From Candidatus Omnitrophota bacterium (lineage in GTDB: Bacteria; Omnitrophota; Gorgyraeia; Duberdicusellales; 4484-171): a stretch of 7,568 nt of DNA. The position numbers and the translations under genes are program-made. How positions within the stretch are numbered: the first letter of the stretch is position 1; the number at the start of each line of letters is the position of its first letter. Of the stretch, positions 1 to 5,323 are shown piece after piece. The notes beneath the pieces were generated by a model. It did no database searches. It had not been told where the DNA came from and was given only the letters and a program-made list of their open reading frames with translations. Location: NCBI GenBank assembly GCA_016939345.1, contig JAFGHG010000183.1, forward strand, positions 1 to 7,568, in the 5' to 3' direction.

Positions 1-767
1 GCAGGGGCTTTTATTCCTGATATCTTTTCAAGCAAGTTATATAATTCTCTTAAAGTGTATAATTTGCTGTCGCAAAGTATGTAGCGCTCGCCTGCTCTTC
101 CTTTATCTATAGCCGCAACATGAGCCCGGGCAACATCATCCACGTCAACTAAAGTAAGAGCGCAATCAAAATATCCTGCATATTCTTTATTTAAAAATTT
201 GACAATCATTTCACCGGTATTGGTGGGCTTGTAATCTCTTGGTCCGATTATTGCTGCAGGGTTCAGTATAATAGCCTCTAAGCCCTTTTTGCAGGCCTTT
301 AAAACTTCCTTTTCTGCTTCAACCTTTGAAAGCGCGTATTGGCTGGCGCCAAACCTTAGATTAAATTCTGTCTCCTCATCACTAGGGAGGTTATCGGGCC
401 TTTTCCCTATTGAAGCAACACTGCTTGTATAAATAAAACGCCTTACACCGTACTTTAACGAAGAATCAAGCATATTCCTGGTGCCGATTACATTTATCTC
501 AAATATCTCCTCATCATCATTCATCCACCAGGGATAAAACTTATACAAAGAAGCAATATGAAAAACTAGACCACATCCCTTTACTGCCCTGTCTACTGCT
601 TCAATATCTCTGACATCTCCTTTTACTCTTTCTATATCCAAAGCCTTTAAAGTATCAAATGATTTATCGCTATGGATAAGGCTCCTTACATTATATCCTG
701 ACTCAAGTAAGTGCCTGACCACAGCTGACCCAAGAAAACCATCTGCTCCGGTAACCAAAGCCCTCAT
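1..767 (-). CDS. HpnA-like NAD(P)-dependent sugar epimerase/dihydroflavonol-reductase family protein, partial (C-terminus off window)
   Basis: This is an extended short-chain dehydrogenase/reductase. It opens with MRALVTGADGFLG, whose GxxGxxG (G7, G10, G13) is the dinucleotide-binding loop. It carries the catalytic triad signature: TSS at 114-116, then Tyr144 and Lys148 in YALSK. The segment at about 168-230 (NPAAIIGPRD, then PTNTG, then VDVDDVARAH and GERYI) closely recalls the hopanoid-associated epimerase HpnA and related dihydroflavonol-4-reductases. These are usually about 330 residues long, so roughly 75 are missing beyond position 1. The ATG lies 2 nt after the TAA of the acyl-ACP reductase fusion, with only a weak AAGAGAA as ribosome site, so it is probably translationally coupled and co-transcribed. 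No other hopanoid gene is visible, so the family match does not fix a substrate. A reductase acting on a lipid ketone or aldehyde (OleD-like) is an alternative. The family is certain; the role is not. Confidence 0.9.
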   Translation of the reverse strand, partial: MRALVTGADGFLGSAVVRHLLESGYNVRSLIHSDKSFDTLKALDIERVKGDVRDIEAVDRAVKGCGLVFHIASLYKFYPWWMNDDEEIFEINVIGTRNMLDSSLKYGVRRFIYTSSVASIGKRPDNLPSDEETEFNLRFGASQYALSKVEAEKEVLKACKKGLEAIILNPAAIIGPRDYKPTNTGEMIVKFLNKEYAGYFDCALTLVDVDDVARAHVAAIDKGRAGERYILCDSKLYTLRELYNLLEKISGIKAP

Positions 768-769
768 CT

Positions 770-2335
770 TTATTCTCTTGACTGTTTTATTTTTTCAATT
801 GTCGCTTGGTCAACCAATCTATTACCCCACCAGAAATCTGAAATAACAAAGCCGTGCTTTTCGCCAAGATCTTTTATTTCCTGTATTTTTTCAGAAGTGA
901 TATTGCCCCGGCCAAAGCTGAAACTGCCATAACGCTTCTCTAAGGCTAAAATGATTGCCTCGGCAAAACAGCCATATATTGTATCTGGCTGAGGCAGACC
1001 CAAATCAATAGGAAAAGTTATCGGGGTGGGCGATTTCGCCAGGCCTCCTGAAAATATAAGAATATCTTCTCTGGCAGTAGCAGTATAAGAAATATTCTTA
1101 GGATAACCCACGTCACAGATGATAGCTCCGGGTTTAAACCAATCCAGTTGAATAAAGGAGGCGGTTGCGCTTGCTGCAGCTATTATTATATCAGCATCTT
1201 TTATGGCAGCTTTATTATTAGTAGTAGCCTTTACACTAGCTTTACGCTTTCTCTTTAATTCAGCTCCTAAAACCCTTAAATTGCGTCTTGTCCGGCCGGT
1301 TATGACCAATTCCCTTGCCTTTTCAACTAAAACCCTGGCACAGCCGCTTCCGATATCTCCGGTACCTCCGATAACAGCTACTTTTGCTTTTTTTAAATCT
1401 AAAAAAAGCAGGCTTGCCGCCTTTAAAACTCCTTCTATGGCCATAGCTGCAGTAAAGGTGTTGCCGGTTGTAAGCGGGACATCTACCTGAGTGGTTATCT
1501 CCTTGCCGACACGCTCTGCCACTATTGAAGTAAAACCGCCTAAAGTCACAACTCCTACACCGTGTTTTTCAGCCACTCTGCAGGCCCGGACAACTTTGGA
1601 AAAAATCGTTCTGATATCTTTTTCGATCAGGTCAGGTATAAAAGTAGCTACTATAAAACAACCATTGGTGGTTTCGCCGGTCTTTGATTTAAAATCCACA
1701 ATGTCGTAAAGTTTGAAAGAAGGAGTTATATTAAAAAGCTGGCCCAAAAATTCACGAGATGGCATCTTAAAATCAGGATTAACCATCTTAAGACATTTTT
1801 CCAGATGATTAAAATTATAAAGATGGCCGATTATGCCAAAACCAGCTATTTTTTGCGATATGCCGCTTTTATAATTAGAATACTTAGTCGATATTAAACG
1901 ATTCTCAAGTGAATCCAATATGGCCTCGAGATTCTTAGTTAGTAACTTTTCAACATAAGGGTTGGCAAAATCTTTTATTGCCGGAACTCCCACTTTCAGA
2001 TTGACATCTACAGTTACTTCGGTTCCTTGAGGGTGGTTTCTAAATGTCCATTGGCCCTTAAACTCTTGTAAATCGCCCTCTACAGCTTGAAAACAAATCT
2101 TATCATCAGAAAGGACAATGGTATCTTCTTCAACCCAGCTGATAGGAATATTGTCAACTTCGATATGCCAGCGGGTCTTAAGCCGGTTGTGAGTTTTTTC
2201 GATGACTGAAGCTTCCTTGATAAAAGGAACATGAGCAGGAAATTCTTTTACTTTAGTCAAAAGCCTTGCTACCCTCCATTTCTGAGCAGGTATGACTTTT
2301 GATATTTTTATCTTTATAAGGTCTTCATCGAACAT
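770..2335 (-). CDS. SRPBCC/START-domain fused to long-chain acyl-ACP reductase (AAR-like)
   Basis: A 521-residue two-domain protein. Residues 1-149 look like a polyketide-cyclase/COQ10-type START (SRPBCC) domain, with the typical VEGDLQEFKGQW core at 85-96 and a C-terminal amphipathic helix at about 127-148. Residues 164-500 match cyanobacterial long-chain acyl-ACP reductase, which reduces acyl-ACP with NADPH to a fatty aldehyde. Visible motifs are FGIIGHL (166-172), LGGFTS (265-270), TTGNT (289-293), the Rossmann loop GGTGDIG (323-329), TGR (346-348), DVGYPKN (408-414) and YGCFAEA (454-460). Cys456 aligns with the acylated Cys294 of the Synechococcus enzyme, as I recall that sequence. The known enzyme is about 340 residues and lacks the N-terminal domain. 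The start is fixed by AAGGAGG 5 nt upstream. It heads an operon with the epimerase. The domain calls are strong. That the START domain presents or receives the acyl chain is inference. Confidence 0.87.
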   Translation of the reverse strand: MFDEDLIKIKISKVIPAQKWRVARLLTKVKEFPAHVPFIKEASVIEKTHNRLKTRWHIEVDNIPISWVEEDTIVLSDDKICFQAVEGDLQEFKGQWTFRNHPQGTEVTVDVNLKVGVPAIKDFANPYVEKLLTKNLEAILDSLENRLISTKYSNYKSGISQKIAGFGIIGHLYNFNHLEKCLKMVNPDFKMPSREFLGQLFNITPSFKLYDIVDFKSKTGETTNGCFIVATFIPDLIEKDIRTIFSKVVRACRVAEKHGVGVVTLGGFTSIVAERVGKEITTQVDVPLTTGNTFTAAMAIEGVLKAASLLFLDLKKAKVAVIGGTGDIGSGCARVLVEKARELVITGRTRRNLRVLGAELKRKRKASVKATTNNKAAIKDADIIIAAASATASFIQLDWFKPGAIICDVGYPKNISYTATAREDILIFSGGLAKSPTPITFPIDLGLPQPDTIYGCFAEAIILALEKRYGSFSFGRGNITSEKIQEIKDLGEKHGFVISDFWWGNRLVDQATIEKIKQSRE

Positions 2336-2340
2336 TTTAT

Positions 2341-2347
2341 CCTCCTT
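2341..2347 (-). promoter_or_regulatory. Strong Shine-Dalgarno of the START-AAR gene
   Basis: AAGGAGG on the minus strand, 5 nt before the ATG at 2335. It decides the start of the fusion protein and shows that the START domain is translated as part of it. Confidence 0.85.
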
Positions 2348-2464
2348 GGCTGAAAAATAGAAAAAAATGCCTTCAAAGTCTTAAATGAAGTTAAATAATT
2401 TTCGGTAAACCTTTCACTTTTAGAAACTTAGGTAAATATATCCCGCCTAATCCCTTAGTGTATT

Positions 2465-2493
2465 ATTTTATCTTAAAATATGGGGTTTGTGAA
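2465..2493 (-). promoter_or_regulatory. Sigma70-type promoter of the START-AAR/epimerase operon
   Basis: Minus strand: -35 TTCACA (2488-2493, 5 of 6 consensus bases), a 17-bp spacer, and -10 TAAAAT (2465-2470, 5 of 6). Transcription should begin near 2458 and give a leader of about 120 nt. The promoter starts about 12 bp downstream, in transcription direction, of the palindromic repeat copy at 2505-2621. That copy is therefore upstream of, not inside, this transcript. Confidence 0.6.
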
Positions 2494-2504
2494 TTATTAA
2501 TCTT

Positions 2505-2621
2505 GGTAATCCCGGTTACGGTTAGGGTAACGAGGCCCGTATCGTAGTTGGGTTATGGTAACGTCCTTATTGTTATTAAGTCACGTAACCTAACTACCTA
2601 ACCGAAACGGGCATCGTTACC
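2505..2621 (+). repeat. Dispersed palindromic element, copy 1
   Basis: An imperfect palindrome of about 120 bp. Core arms at 2526-2544 (GGTAACGAGGCCCGTATCG) and 2603-2621 (complement GGTAACGATGCCCGTTTCG) agree at 17 of 19 positions. Inner arms around 2551-2564 and 2583-2596 pair less perfectly around an AT-rich centre. An extra segment at 2514-2527 lies outside the core arm on one side only and makes the element asymmetric, which defines an orientation. The same element recurs inverted at 4021-4143, sharing the exact 14-mer GGTTACGGTTAGGG, the 15-mer CGAAACGGGCATCGT and GGTAACGTC. This copy starts about 30 bp after the stop of the zinc-ribbon gene. It is not a CRISPR and codes for nothing. 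It may be a MITE or REP-like repeat, or a transcribed 3' structure. Confidence 0.85.
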
Positions 2622-2652
2622 GACAAACGAAAGACGAATCCAATATTTGCGT

Positions 2653-2952
2653 TTAAATATCTAGGAGTTTGCGGGCTTCACGCTGGCCAAGGGCTTTTTT
2701 GAAATCATCAAAATCTATTAAGATGAGGCTGGGGTGTTCTTCTTTGATTTTTTTTAAGAAGGGTATTTGAAGCTTCCTGCGAAAGCCCATGTATTTAAAG
2801 AAAGTCTTGCACTTTGGGCAGGCCCGGGCTTTTTTATCTATGCCTACTTCATGGCAGTTATAACATTCAGATGACAGCTCGCCTACCACTATCATGCCTG
2901 ATTCTATGTCTTTTAACTCAAACTCATTCCACTGGCGGATAAAACCCTTCAT
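2653..2952 (-). CDS. Small zinc-ribbon protein of unknown function
   Basis: A 99-residue protein I do not recognise as a named family. It has one clear zinc-ribbon motif: Cys30-x2-Cys33, then 11 residues, then Cys45-Pro-Lys-Cys48. A basic stretch follows (FRRKLQIPFLKKIK, 57-70), then a short segment ending in a helix rich in charged residues (82-99). There is no signal peptide or membrane segment, so it should be cytoplasmic. Its ATG overlaps the TGA of the LOG-family gene as ATGA, with only a weak purine-rich ribosome site, so it is translationally coupled to that gene and probably works in the same process. The zinc ribbon plus basic surface could bind nucleic acid or a partner protein, but nothing in the sequence decides this. 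It is the last gene of the operon; the palindromic repeat follows about 30 bp downstream. Confidence 0.82.
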   Translation of the reverse strand: MKGFIRQWNEFELKDIESGMIVVGELSSECYNCHEVGIDKKARACPKCKTFFKYMGFRRKLQIPFLKKIKEEHPSLILIDFDDFKKALGQREARKLLDI

Positions 2953-3668
2953 TTTTTCTTTGATTTTGGTTTGGTGCTTTTATGTTTTTTATGAAAACTC
3001 TCTATTTCTGCTACTGCCTCTTCAGCGCTGTCGACTATCTTGAAAAGGTTCATATCCTGAGCTACAATGGTCCCTTCTCTGATCAGGCGGGAATTAAGCC
3101 AGCTCATAAGCCCTGCCCAAAACTCGCTATGGACAAGTATCAACGGCGCGGGGTCTATTCTGTAAGTCTGAAGTAAAGCAAGAGTCTCAAACAGCTCATC
3201 CAGCGTGCCGAAACCGCCGGGAAAGACTATAAAAGCTTTAGAGCTTTTAGTAAACATCACCTTGCGCACAAAAAAGTAGTGAAATTCAAGCGGGTAGTTT
3301 ATGTAAGGATTGGGTACCTGCTCCTGAGGTATCAAGATATTTAAACCTACTGAAACACCTCCGGCTTTATCTGCGCCTTTATTAGCGGCCTCCATTATTC
3401 CCTGGCCGGCTCCGGTTATTACGCTGTAGCCTTTTTTTGATAATAAATATGCTGTTCTTTCAGCTGTCTTATAATAAAGGTGATCTTGCGGTGTACACTT
3501 TGAGCCGAAGAAAGAAACTCCGTTTTCAACGCTTGATAAGCCTTCAAAACCATCCACAAACTCACTCATTATCCGAAATACCCGCCAGGTATCGGTTTTT
3601 AGAAAATCATCCTGAAATGTAGTATGCAGTTTTTTACCCGTATGAGTTTTGTTGTTTTTTCTCTTCAT
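2949..3668 (-). CDS. LOG-family (TIGR00730-type) nucleotide phosphoribohydrolase-like protein
   Basis: A 239-residue Rossmann-fold protein of the LOG (Lonely Guy) or 'lysine decarboxylase-like' family. Members hydrolyse nucleoside 5'-monophosphates to base plus ribose 5-phosphate, for example in cytokinin activation or nucleotide salvage. Visible motifs are VSFFGS (51-56), the glycine-rich GAGQGIMEAAN (86-96), Arg135-Lys136 and the signature PGGFGTLDE (150-158), with Glu158 as the conserved acid. All key residues appear intact. Both ends are extended: about 45 basic and polar residues before the core, and a Lys-rich tail (227-239, ending STKPKSKKK). The ATG lies 3 nt after the stop of the DUF4870-like gene, behind GGTGG at 8 nt, and its own TGA overlaps the next gene. 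The family is firm. The old name 'lysine decarboxylase' is misleading, and the substrate cannot be read from sequence. Confidence 0.93.
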   Translation of the reverse strand: MKRKNNKTHTGKKLHTTFQDDFLKTDTWRVFRIMSEFVDGFEGLSSVENGVSFFGSKCTPQDHLYYKTAERTAYLLSKKGYSVITGAGQGIMEAANKGADKAGGVSVGLNILIPQEQVPNPYINYPLEFHYFFVRKVMFTKSSKAFIVFPGGFGTLDELFETLALLQTYRIDPAPLILVHSEFWAGLMSWLNSRLIREGTIVAQDMNLFKIVDSAEEAVAEIESFHKKHKSTKPKSKKK

Positions 3669-3671
3669 GTT

Positions 3672-3998
3672 TTATACCACCAGTTTTTGGGCAATATCTC
3701 CTACTATAGGAATAGGGGTCATCTTGCCGGTCAATGATAAATATATTCCGTAAATAGACACAAACATCAGCGTAACCTGTACCATGCCTGCTAAAAATCC
3801 CAGTAAGGGTACAAAGCTTAAAGCAAAACAGGAAATATTTCCCACAAAGATAACTATACCCTGACGGGCATGGAAAGAGGCGAATTTATTGTCCTTTTTC
3901 AGGATAAAAGCCAGAATCCAAAGACAGAAAATATAAGAAAGGGCTGCGAAAGGCGCGCCCTGTTTTACCTCGTTTAAATCTAATTGCTTATCGACCAT
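3672..3998 (-). CDS. DUF4870/Tic20-like small integral membrane protein
   Basis: A 108-residue protein with about three hydrophobic segments (roughly 15-33, 48-63 and 64-89). The marker motif FHARQG (42-47) follows the first segment. FHARQG before a membrane helix is typical of the DUF4870/Tic20-like family, whose bacterial members have no agreed function. There is no cleavable signal peptide; the N-terminal 12 residues are charged and probably cytoplasmic. The start is decided by AGGAGG 5 nt upstream. It is the first gene of a tight operon with the LOG-family and zinc-ribbon genes. A strong promoter lies at 4167-4194, and a large palindrome occupies most of the leader. The cytosolic nucleotide-type enzyme and the zinc ribbon may therefore be functionally tied to a membrane site, but this rests on gene order alone. 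Confidence 0.85.
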   Translation of the reverse strand: MVDKQLDLNEVKQGAPFAALSYIFCLWILAFILKKDNKFASFHARQGIVIFVGNISCFALSFVPLLGFLAGMVQVTLMFVSIYGIYLSLTGKMTPIPIVGDIAQKLVV

Positions 3999-4003
3999 TG
4001 AAA

Positions 4004-4009
4004 CCTCCT
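4004..4009 (-). promoter_or_regulatory. Strong Shine-Dalgarno of the DUF4870-like gene
   Basis: AGGAGG on the minus strand, 5 nt before the ATG at 3998. It sits about 12 nt beyond the foot of the large palindrome, so folding of the leader could place a hairpin immediately beside the ribosome site. Confidence 0.8.
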
Positions 4010-4020
4010 GTTATAGCGTC

Positions 4021-4143
4021 TATCGGTAACGGTTACGATGCCCGTTTCGTCGTTGGGTAACGTAATTCGTATTGATATAAAAGACGTTACCGCTAAACCT
4101 TACCGATACGGGCTTCGTTGCCCTAACCGTAACCATTACCGTA
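4021..4143 (-). repeat. Dispersed palindromic element, copy 2 (in the leader of the LOG operon)
   Basis: An inverted, diverged copy of the element at 2505-2621. Core arms 4031-4049 (GGTTACGATGCCCGTTTCG) and 4104-4122 (complement GGCAACGAAGCCCGTATCG) agree at 15 of 19 positions. An inner perfect 8-bp stem pairs GGTAACGT (4056-4063) with 4084-4091 around a 20-nt AT-rich loop. Ends near 4021-4030 and 4134-4143 also pair, so the whole element could form one long branched hairpin. One arm has an extra segment (around 4123-4130), as copy 1 does. With transcription starting near 4160 it would make up most of the 5' untranslated leader of the DUF4870-like gene. Confidence 0.85.
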
Positions 4144-4166
4144 TCTCTTAATGCAATGCAGATTCC

Positions 4167-4194
4167 ATTATATTACATTTCGTCTCTTTGTAAA
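4167..4194 (-). promoter_or_regulatory. Sigma70-type promoter of the DUF4870/LOG/zinc-ribbon operon
   Basis: Minus strand: -35 TTTACA (4189-4194, 5 of 6), a 16-bp spacer, and a perfect -10 TATAAT (4167-4172). Transcription should start near 4160, giving a leader of about 160 nt that contains the palindromic element. It lies immediately after the FecR-domain gene, which has no visible terminator, so readthrough from that gene may also contribute. Confidence 0.65.
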
Positions 4195-4202
4195 TAACTG
4201 TA

Positions 4203-5213
4203 TTAGCGCGGGTTAATGGGAGGCATCATGCCTGTAGGCTGCTTTACGACAGGCTTTTTGATTATCTTTGGCGTAACCGGGTCCTTATTATCGGCTTTAT
4301 TAGGGATTTTCTTAAGCGGTTCTTTTTGCTCTATTTTGTTTTTAATGGGCACTTTCTGGTCTTTAAGGTTTACGGGCTGCTGAATGTTTTTATCTAAAGG
4401 CTTATGGAGTTTCTGCTTGATCTCTTTTCTTATCTTATTGCCGGGTATTTTCTTTCTTATCGGCCTGTTTTCTTTTGCCTTATCTCTTACGTTTTTACCG
4501 AATTCTTTCCATTTATTTTGCCTCTGTATGGGTATTTTGACCGGCTCACCCGGGCTCATAAACTTTTTGACTCTTACCTTATAGCCGGCAGAAATATTTA
4601 CCGCCTTTTTGCTGAAAGAACCGTCTCTTTCCATATTCTTAACATAAGGGATCCCGGTTATGGACTCAACATCAGTACCTTGCTCGTCTACGGTTGTAAG
4701 GAATTCAGTGCCTCTTACCCCCACAACAGCAGTAGGAGTCTTTATCTCAAAAGGCTCATCTTCCGAAGCCTGATCAACAGCAGCAAAAATCTTACCTTCC
4801 AATAAAGAAAGCTTTTCTCCGGTATCCAATATCACTTCAGCATAGGAATCGCTGTCTACTGAAGCAATGTTCTTATCATTATCATCAAAAGAAAGCGATA
4901 TTGACGATGAGCTATTGGTCTTTATCTTGTCTCCGGCTTCAAGATACATACCGACTTCGGCGTCAACATAACTGTTTTCACCGGAAAGCATGACTTTCGG
5001 TGAACCTGAAACAGACACGACCTCTGCATGAATTTTATTGTAATCTGAATCATCAGTGTCACTATCATCGTCTTCCTGGCTGGTGTCTAAAGTCTTATAT
5101 TCAGAGCCTGAGCGGTACATTATAGAGGGGTCATAATCCTCGGCCTGGCAAAAAGAGGCCAGAGAAAAAAGACATGCCGCGCATACTGAGCTTATTATTC
5201 TTTTTAAAAGCAT
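4203..5213 (-). CDS. Exported FecR-domain protein with acidic linker and basic Lys/Pro-rich tail
   Basis: A 336-residue protein. Residues 1-24 form a Sec signal peptide (LLKR, hydrophobic core, likely cleavage after CQA). A short acidic stretch follows (47-58, Asp-rich). A FecR domain spans about 64-171: the VVSVSG start, a beta-rich body with LEAGDKIKT (91-99), and the diagnostic TAVVGVRGTEF (161-171). From about 230 to 336 the protein is low-complexity and strongly basic, rich in Lys, Pro, Ile and Gln. Classical FecR is an inner-membrane anti-sigma regulator. This protein has no transmembrane helix after the signal peptide and no sigma factor beside it, so it is more likely one of the many periplasmic or surface FecR-domain proteins of unknown role. 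The basic tail might bind peptidoglycan, polysaccharide or another anionic polymer (inference). It has its own weak promoter behind the porin terminator. Confidence 0.88.
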   Translation of the reverse strand: MLLKRIISSVCAACLFSLASFCQAEDYDPSIMYRSGSEYKTLDTSQEDDDSDTDDSDYNKIHAEVVSVSGSPKVMLSGENSYVDAEVGMYLEAGDKIKTNSSSSISLSFDDNDKNIASVDSDSYAEVILDTGEKLSLLEGKIFAAVDQASEDEPFEIKTPTAVVGVRGTEFLTTVDEQGTDVESITGIPYVKNMERDGSFSKKAVNISAGYKVRVKKFMSPGEPVKIPIQRQNKWKEFGKNVRDKAKENRPIRKKIPGNKIRKEIKQKLHKPLDKNIQQPVNLKDQKVPIKNKIEQKEPLKKIPNKADNKDPVTPKIIKKPVVKQPTGMMPPINPR

Positions 5214-5232
5214 TTGATATTTCCCTAATTAC

Positions 5233-5261
5233 AGTATACATTTTTATCGGCAAAAATACAA
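5233..5261 (-). promoter_or_regulatory. Candidate promoter of the FecR-domain gene
   Basis: Minus strand: -10 TATACT (5233-5238, 5 of 6), a 17-bp spacer, and a poor -35 TTGTAT (5256-5261, 3 of 6). The leader would be under 20 nt, with AGGGA as ribosome site. It lies directly after the porin terminator, so the gene needs a promoter here, but the poor -35 keeps confidence moderate. Confidence 0.42.
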
Positions 5262-5264
5262 ATA

Positions 5265-5298
5265 AAAACCCCGTGTCCTTTTAAAGACACGGGGTTTT
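5265..5298 (-). terminator. Intrinsic terminator of the porin gene
   Basis: A perfect 13-bp inverted repeat (AAAACCCCGTGTC at 5265-5277 with its complement at 5286-5298) around an 8-nt loop. On the minus strand it ends GGGGTTTTTATTT, the T-run expected for Rho-independent termination. It begins about 25 bp after the porin stop codon and separates the porin from the FecR-domain gene. The A-tract on the other side could make it work in both directions, but no plus-strand gene needs it. Confidence 0.92.
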
Positions 5299-5323
5299 AT
5301 TACAAGCTGTTAGTAATAATTTC

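Larger units (their letters stand above)
2336..2652. other. 317-bp intergenic region between the LOG operon and the START-AAR operon
   Basis: No credible reading frame is present. From the LOG-operon side it holds the palindromic repeat copy (2505-2621), then the START-AAR promoter (2465-2493), then an AT-rich leader of about 120 nt ending in the Shine-Dalgarno at 2341-2347. No convincing intrinsic terminator (GC-rich stem plus T-run) follows the zinc-ribbon gene. The palindrome itself is the only strong structure placed to end or protect that transcript. Confidence 0.7.

Noticed and set aside
1203..1709. Plus-strand reading frames opposite the acyl-ACP reductase fusion
   Set aside because: They overlap conserved motifs of the minus-strand protein, and their translations show no family features.
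2361..2390. Small hairpin with 5-bp stem plus T-run in the START-AAR leader, as a terminator or attenuator
   Set aside because: The stem is only 5 bp, AT-rich and has a 10-nt loop separated from the T-run by other bases. It is too weak to claim without data.
2505..2621. Short GGTAAC/GTTACC words recurring through the intergenic regions, as possible CRISPR repeats
   Set aside because: The words have no regular spacing or unique spacers. They are explained by the arms of one palindrome present twice, and no cas gene is in view.
4384..4805. Plus-strand reading frames opposite the FecR-domain gene
   Set aside because: They are antisense shadows of a well-supported gene with signal peptide and FecR motif, and lack ribosome sites or recognisable domains.
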